From Streptomyces hygroscopicus (GTDB lineage Bacteria > Actinomycetota > Actinomycetes > Streptomycetales > Streptomycetaceae): a DNA stretch of 64,000 nt. The DNA lies in the NCBI RefSeq assembly GCF_026168105.1, contig NZ_LBMW01000033.1, positions 27,806 to 91,805 on the forward strand, given 5' to 3'. The first letter of the stretch is position 1. The number at the start of each line of letters is the position of its first letter. Below are positions 8,984-17,509 of the stretch, piece by piece. Under the pieces are notes generated by a model. The model was not told where the DNA came from and did not search any database. It saw nothing but the letters and a program-made list of their open reading frames with translations. The translations under genes were made by a program, and so were the position numbers.

Positions 8984-9307
8984 ATGCACATCAGGGGCGA
9001 CCACGCCGAGCTGGTCGTCGGGGGCCGCCTCGACGTCCGCAGCGCGGCGGACGCCCGTACGGTCCTGCACTCGGCCGTCGACGACGGAGTCGGTGACCTG
9101 GTGCTCGACCTGTCCGAACTGGACTCCTGGGACGCCACCGGACTCGGGGTGATCATGGGGGCTCACCGGAGGGCCGGGCGGTGCGGCCGGCGGCTGGTGC
9201 TGCGCGGCGTACCACTGCAGATGCAGCGCCTGCTGGTCGCCACCCGGCTGCACCGGATCCTCGCCATCGAGGGCGGCATCGGGGTGGAGTCACTGCCCCG
9301 CGTGTGA
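8984..9307 (+). CDS. STAS-domain protein (anti-sigma factor antagonist-like)
   Basis: Single STAS domain of 107 residues, the fold of SpoIIAA/RsbV proteins that bind anti-sigma kinases. The strand-helix order is visible: a first strand AELVVGGRLDV, then LVLDLSELDSWDATGLGVIMGAHRRA, where the Thr in DATGLG sits at the usual phosphorylated position, then LVLRGVPLQMQRLL. There is no partner anti-sigma kinase next to it. A GGGGAG ribosome site precedes the ATG. The next gene is the large NTPase; a functional link is only positional. Confidence 0.85.
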   Translation: MHIRGDHAELVVGGRLDVRSAADARTVLHSAVDDGVGDLVLDLSELDSWDATGLGVIMGAHRRAGRCGRRLVLRGVPLQMQRLLVATRLHRILAIEGGIGVESLPRV

Positions 9308-9404
9308 CCCGGCGGCCGGGGCCACGGGAGTGAACACCGACGAAACGTGCGTCGCGAACAATCCTCACGAGACTGTGATGTCTCGGGCGGCGCGGTACCC
9401 CGGC

Positions 9405-9435
9405 TTGTCAGAGATACTGTGCGAAGGTTTAGGGT
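9405..9435 (+). promoter_or_regulatory. Candidate promoter of the large NTPase gene
   Basis: TTGTCA (9405-9410) and TAGGGT (9430-9435) resemble vegetative -35 and -10 boxes, but the 19-base spacing is slightly long. The site lies 115 bases upstream of the ATG at 9551. Alternative boxes overlap, so this is a candidate only. Confidence 0.3.
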
Positions 9436-9550
9436 TCGGCTGCCCGCCGCCCGTCACCCTCGAGCGGGCACCGGACCAGAAGCGACAGCGCAGTGTGCGG
9501 CAAGGCCGGGAGGGGCTCAGGCACACCACGCTTTTGGGGGGCTAGGACCT

Positions 9551-12046
9551 ATGGACCCGATCAACCCGGGACCCGAGGAGTACGGCCACGACGGCGCCCT
9601 GGAGGCGCCGCGCCAGCGCCCGCCGAGGGAACCCATGACACCGGACTTCGGTCAGCCGGCGCCGGCGCACGCCCGTACCGTCCAACTCGTGTCGGGCGAC
9701 TTCCTGCTCACCGTCAACCCCGTGGACGGCAGTGAGATAGAGGCCTGCCCGCCCGGGGCACGGCCCGCACCGCCCATGAGGCGTACCGCCGCCCAGCGGA
9801 CCGAGCTCGACCGCTCGGGCCGGCCGCCGGTGCCGCCGGGGCCCGCGCAGCCGCGACAGCCGCTCCTCGAGCGCCAGGAGGAGCGCGAGCGCCTCGTACG
9901 GCTTCTGGCGCGAGGCCGCTCGGTCCGGCTCACCGGGCCCTCCGGCTCCGGCCGCACGGCGCTCCTGGAGGTCGTCGCCGAGGACTGCGCGGACCTCGCG
10001 CCCGACGGTGTGATCCGCCTCTGTGGCCACCGGCGCACCACGGGCGACCTCCTGCACGACCTCTTCGCCGCCGTGCACAGCGCACCCCTCCACCGCCCGG
10101 AACGGGACGAACTGCTCCAGTACGTCCGCGAGATCGGCGCCGTCGTCGTCCTCGACGACCTGGAGTTCGGCGGCAGCGCGCTGGACGAGCTCCTCGACGC
10201 GACGCCCGAGTGCGCGTTCCTGCTCTCGGCCACCCCCGACGTGCCCGCGCCCTCCGCCGACTCCCATGTGGAAGAGGTCTTCCTCAGCGGACTCGACCGC
10301 GCGGCGGGCCTCGAACTCCTGGAGCGCGCCGTCGGCCGCGACCTCACCGAGGAGGAGACGAACTGGGCGGGCGACCTCTGGTTCGAGTCCGAAGGACTGC
10401 CGCTGCGCTTCATGCAGGCCGGGGCGCTGCTGCGGCAGCGGGACCGGATGCGCGCCGACGCCGATGCCTTGGACGACTTCGGCGTCTTCCAGGAACCCCC
10501 GGCGGACACGCCCTTCGAGGCCGGGGACGGACACGACGTGCCGCTGCCCTCGCTCGCCGAGGCCGCCGCGCCCGCCCCGCTGCTGGCCTCCCGGCTCAGC
10601 GCGTCGGCGCGTGACACGCTCAAGTTCGCGGTCGCGCTCGGCGGCGAGGTGCCTCATCAGACGCATCTGCCGGCCCTCGTGGACGACACGCACGCGGACG
10701 CGGCGCTCGCCGAACTCGCCGGTTGCGCCCTGGTCTCCCCGGTCGGCTCCCGCTACCGGCTCGCCGCCGGGGTGCTGGCCCAGCTGGAGGCCGCCGGGTA
10801 CGGGACCGGCGCACAGGACTACGCGCTCAAGGCCGCCCGGCACTACGCCTGGTGGGCCGGCCACCCCTCGGTCACCGCGGAGCGGGTCTCCGCGGAGGCC
10901 GACGCCGTGCTGGCCGCCCTGAGCGTCCTGGTACCCGAGACGGCCCCGCCCGCGGAGGACGAGCAGAGCGCCGCCGTAGAACTGGCCCGGCAGGCCGCGC
11001 CCGCCTTCGCCGCCGGACTGGATTGGAGTGCCTGGGAGCGGGCGCTGCGCTCCGGCGCCGAGGCGGCCCGGCTCGCCGGAGAGGTCGGCGACCAGGCCTA
11101 CTTCCACCATGAGTTGGGCATACTCGCGCTCTGCCGCGGACGGCTCGACCGGGCCCGCACCGAGCTGGAGGCCTCGATCGGGCTGCGCGGTGCCCTCTCC
11201 GACAAGCGCGGCACGGTCGCCGGGCGGCGCGCCCTTGCCCTGGTCGCCGACCGCTCCGGAGCGACGCGGCCCGGCGGGCGCACGGCGGCGGGCGAGGAGG
11301 TGCCGGACGCGCGGCACGAGGAGTCGGTGTCGCCGCCCCGCGGTGTGCCGGCCGCCTTCGGGCCGGGCGTACCGGCCGTACCGGCCGGTGACTCGGCGAC
11401 GCTGGTCACGCACCAGGCGGTGGACGGCCCCGGTGGCGTGCGGAGCGTCGTGAAGGGCACCCGGCGCAATCTGGTGGCCGCGGGCGCCGGGGCGGCGCTG
11501 GTCGCCCTGCTCGGCACCGTCGTGACGCTCGGCATGACCTCGAACAACGACAGCAACGCCCCGTCCCAGAAGGTCCGTGTGGGCCCCTCGGCGAGCCAGG
11601 ACGCGAACGACGGCAGTCTCGGCGCGGACAAGGCGAACAAGGGCGGGGGCGGCTCGGGCGTGGCCGGCACCCCGACGTCCAGAGGGCCCGGAGCCAGGGG
11701 CACGCACGGCGCGACGGACGGAACGACGGACGGTCCGACGCCGGGCACCTCGGGCCACCCTTCGGACACCCCCACGGACAACCCGACAGGTACGAGGGGC
11801 GCGACCCCGTCGAAGTCCTCGTCGAAGCCGCCGTCGAAGCCACCGACGTCGACGACATCGTCGAGTTCGTCGCCGACCTCGTCGACCGGCACCCCACAGC
11901 CCTCGGGGTCGGGGTCCACCACCCCGAGCACCTCCAACTCGGCCAGCGGCCCCGCCTCCAGCTCCCCGGCCGCCACGGGCAGCTCGCCGGGCACCCCGTC
12001 GGCCGGTGGTTCGGGAACGCCCAGCCGTCCGGGCACGGTGATCTGA
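9551..12046 (+). CDS. Membrane-anchored STAND-like P-loop NTPase with TPR-like region and exported tail
   Basis: Protein of 831 residues starting at the ATG at 9551. The order is: a disordered N-terminus (1-95); an NTPase domain with Walker A GPSGSGRT near 129-136, Walker B VVVLDD near 200 and a sensor-like LLSATPD; a GLPL motif resembling the GxP of NB-ARC/STAND ATPases; then a helical, TPR-like segment (AYFHHELGILALCRGRLDRARTEL) near 515-545. A single membrane helix at about 640-662 is followed by about 170 residues of Ser/Thr/Pro/Gly-rich sequence predicted outside the cell. Regulatory STAND proteins use ATP as a switch. The role here is unknown. It follows the STAS gene. Confidence 0.75.
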   Translation: MDPINPGPEEYGHDGALEAPRQRPPREPMTPDFGQPAPAHARTVQLVSGDFLLTVNPVDGSEIEACPPGARPAPPMRRTAAQRTELDRSGRPPVPPGPAQPRQPLLERQEERERLVRLLARGRSVRLTGPSGSGRTALLEVVAEDCADLAPDGVIRLCGHRRTTGDLLHDLFAAVHSAPLHRPERDELLQYVREIGAVVVLDDLEFGGSALDELLDATPECAFLLSATPDVPAPSADSHVEEVFLSGLDRAAGLELLERAVGRDLTEEETNWAGDLWFESEGLPLRFMQAGALLRQRDRMRADADALDDFGVFQEPPADTPFEAGDGHDVPLPSLAEAAAPAPLLASRLSASARDTLKFAVALGGEVPHQTHLPALVDDTHADAALAELAGCALVSPVGSRYRLAAGVLAQLEAAGYGTGAQDYALKAARHYAWWAGHPSVTAERVSAEADAVLAALSVLVPETAPPAEDEQSAAVELARQAAPAFAAGLDWSAWERALRSGAEAARLAGEVGDQAYFHHELGILALCRGRLDRARTELEASIGLRGALSDKRGTVAGRRALALVADRSGATRPGGRTAAGEEVPDARHEESVSPPRGVPAAFGPGVPAVPAGDSATLVTHQAVDGPGGVRSVVKGTRRNLVAAGAGAALVALLGTVVTLGMTSNNDSNAPSQKVRVGPSASQDANDGSLGADKANKGGGGSGVAGTPTSRGPGARGTHGATDGTTDGPTPGTSGHPSDTPTDNPTGTRGATPSKSSSKPPSKPPTSTTSSSSSPTSSTGTPQPSGSGSTTPSTSNSASGPASSSPAATGSSPGTPSAGGSGTPSRPGTVI

Positions 12047-12063
12047 GGCCCCGTAGGCGCAAA

Positions 12064-12094
12064 AGGGCCGGGTCCGCGTTCCGGACCCGGCCCT
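12064..12094. terminator. Convergent hairpin terminator
   Basis: Perfect 13-base stem AGGGCCGGGTCCG / CGGACCCGGCCCT with a 5-base loop between the converging NTPase and nucS genes. Confidence 0.8.
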
Positions 12095-12113
12095 GAAGTC
12101 GTCGTACCGCCCG

Positions 12114-12785
12114 TCAGAACAACCGCAGTTTGTCGTCCTCGATGCCCCGCAGCGCGTCGTAGTCCAGGACCGTGCAGCCGATGCCGCGGTCCGTGGCGAG
12201 CACGCGGGCCTGCGGCTTGATCTCCTGGGCCGCGAAGATGCCCCGTACCGGAGCCAGGTGCGGGTCCCGGTTCAGAAGCTCCAGATAGCGGGTGAGCTGC
12301 TCCACGCCGTCGATCTCGCCGCGCCGCTTGATCTCCACGGCGACGGTCCCGCCGTCCGCGTCCCGGCACAGGATGTCCACCGGCCCGATCGCCGTCATGT
12401 ACTCACGGCGGATGAGCGTGTAGCCATCGCCGAGCGTCTCTATGCGGTCCGCGAGCAGCTCCTGGAGGTGTGCTTCCACGCCGTCCTTGATCAGACCGGG
12501 GTCCACGCCGAGTTCGTGCGACGAGTCGTGGAGGATCTCCTCCATCGTGATGATCAGTTTCTCGCCTGCTTTGTTGACAACGGTCCAGACGCCCTCCTCG
12601 TCACCCGCACCTTCCTTCAGGGTGCAGGGCGGCGACATCCAGTTGAGGGGCTTGTAGGCCCGGTCGTCCGCGTGGATCGAAACGCTGCCGTCCGCCTTCA
12701 CCAGGATCAGGCGGGGCGCGGAGGGAAGGTGTGCGGTGAGACGGCCCGCGTAGTCGACGGAGCACCGGGCAATGACGAGACGCAT
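12114..12785 (-). CDS. nucS: Endonuclease NucS/EndoMS (mismatch-specific)
   Basis: Nuclease of 223 residues that, in actinobacteria lacking MutS/MutL, cuts DNA at mismatches and acts as the replication-repair system. The N-terminal domain starts MRLVIARCSVDYAGRL. The C-terminal nuclease core has GPVDILCRD and VAVEIKRRG, giving the conserved Asp, Glu and Lys of a PD-(D/E)xK site, then GVEQLTRYLELL. The C-terminus ends KLRLF, a short hydrophobic tail resembling a sliding-clamp binding motif. The longer frame upstream to 13022 lacks homology-like sequence, so the ATG at 12785 is chosen. Confidence 0.92.
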   Translation of the reverse strand: MRLVIARCSVDYAGRLTAHLPSAPRLILVKADGSVSIHADDRAYKPLNWMSPPCTLKEGAGDEEGVWTVVNKAGEKLIITMEEILHDSSHELGVDPGLIKDGVEAHLQELLADRIETLGDGYTLIRREYMTAIGPVDILCRDADGGTVAVEIKRRGEIDGVEQLTRYLELLNRDPHLAPVRGIFAAQEIKPQARVLATDRGIGCTVLDYDALRGIEDDKLRLF

Positions 12786-13143
12786 GGTCGGCAACGCTAC
12801 TCGACGCGCCCCGCCCGGCGCGATTCGCCCTCGTGAGCAGCCCAGGGCCCGCCCGAGCCCCGCTGCCGGAGACCGCGACGGGGAACCTGCCCGGCCTCTC
12901 CGGCCGCACCCGAGCTCCCCGGGGCAGGTCCCTCCCATTCTTCCGTGATGCCCCTGTTCGGTAGTGGCTGGTTGTGTGCCTAGCGGGAGTTTGCGGTGTG
13001 CGCATTCTCCTGGTGCCGTCACCGTCCGTTGCCTAACGTAGTAAACGGGAGGTCGTGCGGTGTGTACGCAGCGTGTTCGATATCGCGAATCTCCCTTCCC
13101 TGTCCGTCAACCCCGGTTGCTCTGGGGTGCGAGAGGAGTACCC
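12786..13143. other. 358-base divergent intergenic region
   Basis: This is the space between divergent nucS and the small conserved gene at 13144. No convincing reading frame. It holds a GC-rich tract on the nucS side and, nearer 13144, the sequence GTTGCCTAACGTAGTAAAC (13029-13047) that may contain promoter elements, plus the palindrome CGATATCG at about 13078-13086. A good GAGAGGAG ribosome site lies just before 13144. Confidence 0.5.
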
Positions 13144-13536
13144 ATGTCGCTCGACGTCTCACCGGCCCTACTCGAACAGGCCGAGCGAGGCGAGGTCGAC
13201 GAAGCCGATTTCGTCGACTGCGTCCGGACCTCCCTGCCCTACGCGTGGGAGATGATCAGCTCCCTGGTGGCCCAGCTGAAGGTGGACGGCGGCCAGTTCG
13301 CCGACAACCAGACGCCCCCGCCGGACGAGCAGGCACGTGGACAGCTGCTGCGTGCGCTCGCGAGTGACGCGATACGCGGCGCCCTGCAGCGGCACTTCGG
13401 AGTGCGCCTGGCCTTCCAGAACTGCCACCGTGTGGCGGTGTTCCCGCTGGACTCCTCGGTGGACGAAACGCTGGCCCGCTTCACCTCGGTCCGCAGTCAG
13501 CTGCTCAACCAGTCTCCGGAGCTGCGGGACTGCTGA
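13144..13536 (+). CDS. SCO5389-like conserved hypothetical protein
   Basis: Cytoplasmic, acidic protein of 130 residues, mostly helical, with one MSLDVSPALLEQAERGEVDEADF start and the segment SLPYAWEMISSLVAQLKVD. It matches from memory a small actinobacterial family known only by its S. coelicolor locus, next to nucS. No catalytic motif or membrane segment. The ATG is chosen because GAGAGGAG precedes it; the longer frame from 13060 has no site. Function unknown. Conserved linkage to nucS would be the main clue. Confidence 0.75.
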   Translation: MSLDVSPALLEQAERGEVDEADFVDCVRTSLPYAWEMISSLVAQLKVDGGQFADNQTPPPDEQARGQLLRALASDAIRGALQRHFGVRLAFQNCHRVAVFPLDSSVDETLARFTSVRSQLLNQSPELRDC

Positions 13537-13555
13537 CGCGATTTGACGCCGCATG

Positions 13556-13607
13556 GCTTGCCGCTCCGTACGCTGGAGGTGCATCGATCTGTACCGGAGC
13601 GGCAAGC
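13556..13607. terminator. Long imperfect hairpin between convergent genes
   Basis: GCTTGCCGCTCCGTAC (13556-13571) pairs with 13591-13607 through 16 base pairs with one bulged C, around a 19-base loop. It lies between the converging genes at 13144 and 13648 and probably terminates both; the long loop is unusual. Confidence 0.65.
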
Positions 13608-13647
13608 TCCCGGCGGCGGTCCCGGCCAGGAGCCGGATCCGGCGGGC

Positions 13648-14676
13648 TCAGCGGAGCTGGGGGAGCACCTCGGCACCCAGCCTCCGCACGTTCTCCTCCG
13701 TCGCCGCGAGGTCGCCGGAGCCCTCGACGAGCAGGGCGAAGCGCGCGATGCCCGTCCGCTCCGCGGTCGCCGTGAGCCGGTCGACGCACAACCGCGGGGT
13801 TCCCACCGGGTGCAGCCCGCACAGCAGTTCGGTGTACGCCAGCGGGTCCCGCATCGAGCGGGCCCGGCCGTCGACCGTCACATGAGCGTCGAGCCCCTGT
13901 TTGAGCCAGCCCGGCATCGCCTTGGCCAGCGTCTCCGCCGCGTCGGTGAGCCGGTCGGCGATCTGGCAGACGCCGGCCGAGACATGGCCGGCGCCGGCGA
14001 TCACGTCCCCGTCGACCCCCGCCGCGTGCGCGTACTGCGCCCACAATGCGACCATGTCCGCCTTCTCCTCGTCCCCGACGTGCATGCCGAGCAGCATCGG
14101 CAGGCCCCGTTCGGCCGCCAGCCGTACGCTCGCCGGTGAGGTGCAGGCGACGACGACCTCCGGTCCCTCGGTGTCGGTGAGCGACTCCGAAGGCCGTGGG
14201 ACGACCGGGACTTCACGGAAGCTGAATCGTTCCCCCGCGGCGGCGACGGACGGTTCGCGCAGCCAGCGCACCAGCAGATCGAGTGATTCCGGGAACCCCG
14301 TCTCGTACGCCTGGAGGCCGGCACCGAAGACCTCCAGGTCGACCCATGGTCCGCCGCGCCCGACCCCGAGTGAGAAGCGCCCGCCCGAGGTGAGGTGCAG
14401 CAGCGCGGCCTGCTCGCCGAGCGCCACCGGGTGGACGGTGGGCAGCACGCTCACCGCCGTGCCCACCCGGATCCGGCGGGTGCGGCCCAGCAGGAGGGCC
14501 GCCAGGGTGATGGCCGACGGGCACGTCCCGTACGGCACGAAGTGGTGCTCGGCCAGCCACACTGCGTCAAGGCCCGCTTCCTCGGCGACCTCGGCCGACC
14601 GCACCGCGCGGTGCAGCGCCTCCCCCTGGCCCTGTCCCGGGAACTGGGCCGCCAGTACAAAACTTCCTACGCGCAT
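13648..14676 (-). CDS. LLM-class flavin-dependent oxidoreductase
   Basis: Luciferase-like TIM-barrel monooxygenase of 342 residues, expected to use reduced FMN or F420. The N-terminal strand MRVGSFVLAAQFPG, the EEAGLDAVWLAEHHF motif and TRRIRVGTAVSVLPTVHPVALGEQAALL followed by SGGRFSLGVGRGG are class hallmarks. The long frame up to 14922 includes non-homologous sequence, so I start at the ATG at 14676. It is a monocistronic unit divergent from the small Cys-rich gene at 14897. The substrate cannot be read from sequence. Confidence 0.88.
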   Translation of the reverse strand: MRVGSFVLAAQFPGQGQGEALHRAVRSAEVAEEAGLDAVWLAEHHFVPYGTCPSAITLAALLLGRTRRIRVGTAVSVLPTVHPVALGEQAALLHLTSGGRFSLGVGRGGPWVDLEVFGAGLQAYETGFPESLDLLVRWLREPSVAAAGERFSFREVPVVPRPSESLTDTEGPEVVVACTSPASVRLAAERGLPMLLGMHVGDEEKADMVALWAQYAHAAGVDGDVIAGAGHVSAGVCQIADRLTDAAETLAKAMPGWLKQGLDAHVTVDGRARSMRDPLAYTELLCGLHPVGTPRLCVDRLTATAERTGIARFALLVEGSGDLAATEENVRRLGAEVLPQLR

Positions 14677-14825
14677 CGCACTTCCTGCTTTCCTGGCTCC
14701 GACACGGAGCTCCCCCACCCGGCATAACTGTCTGACATGTGCCCAAGTCACGGGTTGACGGAGAGATTTGCGGATTGTCTGCAGATTGGGCCGACGGGAG
14801 GGGTGTCTGTCGGATCGGTGACGTA

Positions 14826-14854
14826 CGCGTACCCCCGTACGCGCCGCGTAGGCT
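14826..14854 (+). promoter_or_regulatory. Inverted repeat and -10-like box
   Basis: CGCGTAC-CCCC-GTACGCG (14826-14843) is a perfect 7-base inverted repeat, followed 5 bases later by TAGGCT (14849-14854), close to the TAGRRT -10 consensus, about 43 bases before the GTG at 14897. It may be an operator-promoter for that gene. No good -35 is visible. Confidence 0.4.
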
Positions 14855-14896
14855 GGACAGGACCCGTGCTTCCTGTATGGCTCCGTGAGGTGTCCC

Positions 14897-15226
14897 GTGT
14901 CCCCGCGTCGCAACCGTCCCAAGGGCTCCGGCTCGCCCGGCCGGAGCGCGGACGACGACCAGTCGCGCTACGGCGGCTGGCAGTCCACCGAGAGCTGGGG
15001 CGGCGAGGAGTGGAGCGTACGGCACGTGGCGGGCGCGAGCGCCGAGGGCAAGACCTACCGCTGCCCCGGCTGCGACCAGGTCATCCCCTCCGGCGTCCCG
15101 CATGTGGTGGCCTGGCCCGAGCACGCGGGCGTGGACGACCGCCGGCACTGGCACAAGTCCTGCTGGAACGCGAAGGACCGCCGCACCACGCGGGTGCGGC
15201 GGTCCCGTAACGCGCCGAGGTACTGA
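14897..15226 (+). CDS. Small Cys/His-rich protein, possible zinc-binding
   Basis: Basic protein of 109 residues. The N-terminal 35 residues are low-complexity (SPRRNRPKGSGSPGRS). The core contains CPGCDQVIPSG, then HVVAWPE and HWHKSCW. A CxxC plus downstream His/Cys pattern fits a zinc ribbon, though this is inference. I start at the GTG at 14897 because GAGGTG lies just upstream; a GTG at 14885 is in frame but overlaps that site. Homologues in Streptomyces genomes are often labelled ATP/GTP-binding without good reason. No P-loop is present. Confidence 0.7.
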   Translation: MSPRRNRPKGSGSPGRSADDDQSRYGGWQSTESWGGEEWSVRHVAGASAEGKTYRCPGCDQVIPSGVPHVVAWPEHAGVDDRRHWHKSCWNAKDRRTTRVRRSRNAPRY

Positions 15227-15233
15227 ACCCGGC

Positions 15234-16097
15234 CTACACGTCCCGCTTCTCCAGCAGCAGATACGCGCCGGTGAAGGCGGCGGCGGTCACGCCCAGGGCG
15301 ATCCACAGCGGATCCCAGCCGGACGGGCCCGAGGACGTCAGGGAGTTGGAGTAGAAGACGCTGAGCTGGTTCGGGATCGAGTACTCCAACAGGGCCTGAC
15401 GCACCTTCGCCAGCGACTCCGAGAACATGAAGAGCGCCACGACCATGGGGGCGAGCACCGCCCCGATCATGATGGTGATGGCGCCCGCCGAATGCCGGAC
15501 GATCGAACCCACGACGAGCGAGAGCAGTCCCAGCAGCGCGACGTAGAGGGAGACGCCGAGGGTCGCTTTCAGCCACTCCCCGCCGGAGGGCTCCGGGGCC
15601 CCGTGCACCATGGCCACCTGCGCGAAGGCGACGAGGGAGGCGGTCACCAGCGTGACCACGAAGGCGACGAGGAAGAACACGATCGCCTTCGCCACGAGCA
15701 CCCGCCCCCGGCTGGGGCACGCGGTCATCGTGGTGCGGATCATGCCGGTGCCGTACTCCGACGAGGTGGTCAGCACGCCGAGCGTGATGATGCAGATGCC
15801 GCCGAAGAGCAGCCCGAAGAAGCCGAGGGACAGCGGATTCAGGCTACTCACGTTCGACGAGGAGTTCGCGACCAGCGCACCGGCGCCGAGGCCCATGCCG
15901 AGCACCAGCAGGACGAACACCCCGAGCGTCCACATCGTGGAGCGCACCGACCGGATCTTCGTCCACTCCGAGGCGAGGGCGTGGCCGAGGTGGGTCCGTA
16001 CCACCGGGATCGGCGAGGTGTAGCTGGGGTATGCGGAGCCGGGCGCCGTCTGCCAGGTGGGCGCGGCCTGCGGCATCGGGGACTGGGGCGTGCTCAT
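15234..16097 (-). CDS. ABC-2 type permease with Pro-rich N-terminus
   Basis: Membrane protein of 287 residues. The first 35 residues are Pro/Ser/Tyr-rich, then LASEWTKIRSVRSTMWTLGVFVLLVLGMG begins an ABC2-type permease with six helices. The motif SSEYGTGMIRTTMTACPSRGRVLVAKAI between helices two and three is typical of exporters with NatA/CcmA-like ATPases. The start overlaps the ATPase stop by 4 bases (ATGA). A second, closely similar pair lies immediately upstream at 17510-19261. Substrate unknown. Confidence 0.87.
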   Translation of the reverse strand: MSTPQSPMPQAAPTWQTAPGSAYPSYTSPIPVVRTHLGHALASEWTKIRSVRSTMWTLGVFVLLVLGMGLGAGALVANSSSNVSSLNPLSLGFFGLLFGGICIITLGVLTTSSEYGTGMIRTTMTACPSRGRVLVAKAIVFFLVAFVVTLVTASLVAFAQVAMVHGAPEPSGGEWLKATLGVSLYVALLGLLSLVVGSIVRHSAGAITIMIGAVLAPMVVALFMFSESLAKVRQALLEYSIPNQLSVFYSNSLTSSGPSGWDPLWIALGVTAAAFTGAYLLLEKRDV

Positions 16098-17299
16098 CGG
16101 GCGTCCTCGGACTGGGTGGCGGCGGGGGAGGCAGGAACGTCGGCGGCGGCCGGTGCCCGGTCCTGGGGGGCCGGCTGCGCGTAGGGGTTCGGCTGCTGCC
16201 CAGCGGGTGGCGCGGCCGGAGCGGCGTAGGGGCCCGCCTGCTGCTGCCCCGGCGTCGTGAAGGCCTGCCCGCCCTGCTGGGGCGGCGGCGGGGCGTACCA
16301 GTCCGGCTGACCCTGCCCGGGCACCGGCATCGGCGGTTGGACGCCGGGCGGCAACGGCTGCATCAGGCCCGCCTTCTGGTCGATGGTCGAGCGGTAGTCG
16401 ACCGCGCCCTGGGTCATCCGCATGTACGCCTCCTCCAGCGAGGCCTGGTGCGGCGACAGCTCCCACAGGCGTACGTCGGTGTCGTGCGCGATCTCGCTGA
16501 TGCGCGGCAGCGGCAGCCCCGTGACGCGCAGCGCGCCGTCCTGCTCGGGCAGCACATGCCCGCCCGCGTCGGTGAGCGCGGCGGTCAGCTTCTCCCGCTG
16601 CTGCGGCTCGGTGTCGGGGGTGCGGACGCGGGCGAAGTCCGCCGAGTTGGCGGAGATGAAGTCCTTGACGCTCATGTCGGCGAGCAGCTGTCCGCGCCCG
16701 ATCACGATCAAGTGATCGGCGGTGAGCGCCATTTCGCTCATGAGGTGGGAGGAGACGAAGACCGTACGGCCCTCCGCCGCGAGGGACTTCATCAGATTGC
16801 GCACCCAGAGGATGCCCTCCGGGTCGAGGCCGTTGACCGGCTCGTCGAAGAGGAGCACCTGGGGGTCGCCGAGGAGCGCGGCGGCGATGCCGAGCCGCTG
16901 CCCCATGCCGAGTGAGAAGCCCTTGGACCGCTTTCCGGCCACGTCCTGGAGGCCGACGACTCCGAGCACCTCGTCGACGCGGCGGGCCGGGATGCCCGAG
17001 AGCTGGGCGAGAGACAGCAGGTGGTTGCGGGCGGCCCGGCCGCCGTGCACGGCCTTGGCGTCGAGCAGGGCGCCGACGTGCCGGGGGGCGTTGGGCAGCT
17101 TGCGGTACGGATAGCCGCCGATCGTCACCCGCCCCGAGGTGGGGTTGTCCAGGCCGAGGATCATGCGCATGGTCGTCGACTTGCCCGAGCCGTTGGGCCC
17201 GAGGAAACCGGTGACGGCGCCCGGCCGTACCTGGAAGGAGAGGTTGTGTACAGCGGTCTTGTCGCCGTAGCGCTTCGTCAGGCCGACTGCCTCGATCAT
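16094..17299 (-). CDS. ABC transporter ATPase with Pro/Gln-rich C-terminal tail
   Basis: ATPase of about 401 residues. The ATPase core is normal: Walker A GPNGSGKST, signature SLGMGQRLGIAAALLG, Walker B VLLFDEPVNGLD and H-loop SSHLMSEM. From about residue 320 a tail of roughly 80 residues is rich in Pro, Gln, Gly and Ala (PGVQPPMPVPGQGQPDW), longer than the family norm of about 310. The permease partner has a similar rich segment at its start. A GTG three codons upstream (17308) is also possible. Paralogue of the ATPase at 18284. Confidence 0.9.
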   Translation of the reverse strand: MIEAVGLTKRYGDKTAVHNLSFQVRPGAVTGFLGPNGSGKSTTMRMILGLDNPTSGRVTIGGYPYRKLPNAPRHVGALLDAKAVHGGRAARNHLLSLAQLSGIPARRVDEVLGVVGLQDVAGKRSKGFSLGMGQRLGIAAALLGDPQVLLFDEPVNGLDPEGILWVRNLMKSLAAEGRTVFVSSHLMSEMALTADHLIVIGRGQLLADMSVKDFISANSADFARVRTPDTEPQQREKLTAALTDAGGHVLPEQDGALRVTGLPLPRISEIAHDTDVRLWELSPHQASLEEAYMRMTQGAVDYRSTIDQKAGLMQPLPPGVQPPMPVPGQGQPDWYAPPPPQQGGQAFTTPGQQQAGPYAAPAAPPAGQQPNPYAQPAPQDRAPAAADVPASPAATQSEDAR

Positions 17300-17460
17300 G
17301 CTCCGCACCCATCGAAAGGTTCAGGACGTCCGGGCGCAGGCTGCCCCCGTAAGGGTTAGGAGGATATCCGGGCGCTGACGGTTCCGCTCAAGAGAATGCA
17401 AAGGCTCGCAGGTCACCGGGATGAGGGCGTTCTTACCTCGAGGGGTACGGGTCCGTGTAT

Positions 17461-17498
17461 GGGTACGGGTCCGCCCCGGTCAGGGCGGACCCGTACCC
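17461..17498. terminator. Strong hairpin after the upstream ABC operon
   Basis: Perfect 16-base stem with arms at 17461-17476 and 17483-17498 (GGGTACGGGTCCGCCC and its complement) and a 6-base loop, 11 bases beyond the stop of the permease at 17510. The left arm's first 13 bases are also present as a direct copy at 17443-17455, which could pair alternatively with the right arm. Confidence 0.8.
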
Positions 17499-17509
17499 CC
17501 TGACGACGC

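Noticed and set aside
9330..9545. 71-residue frame before the NTPase gene
   Set aside because: No ribosome site, overlaps the promoter candidate, and has no protein-like pattern.
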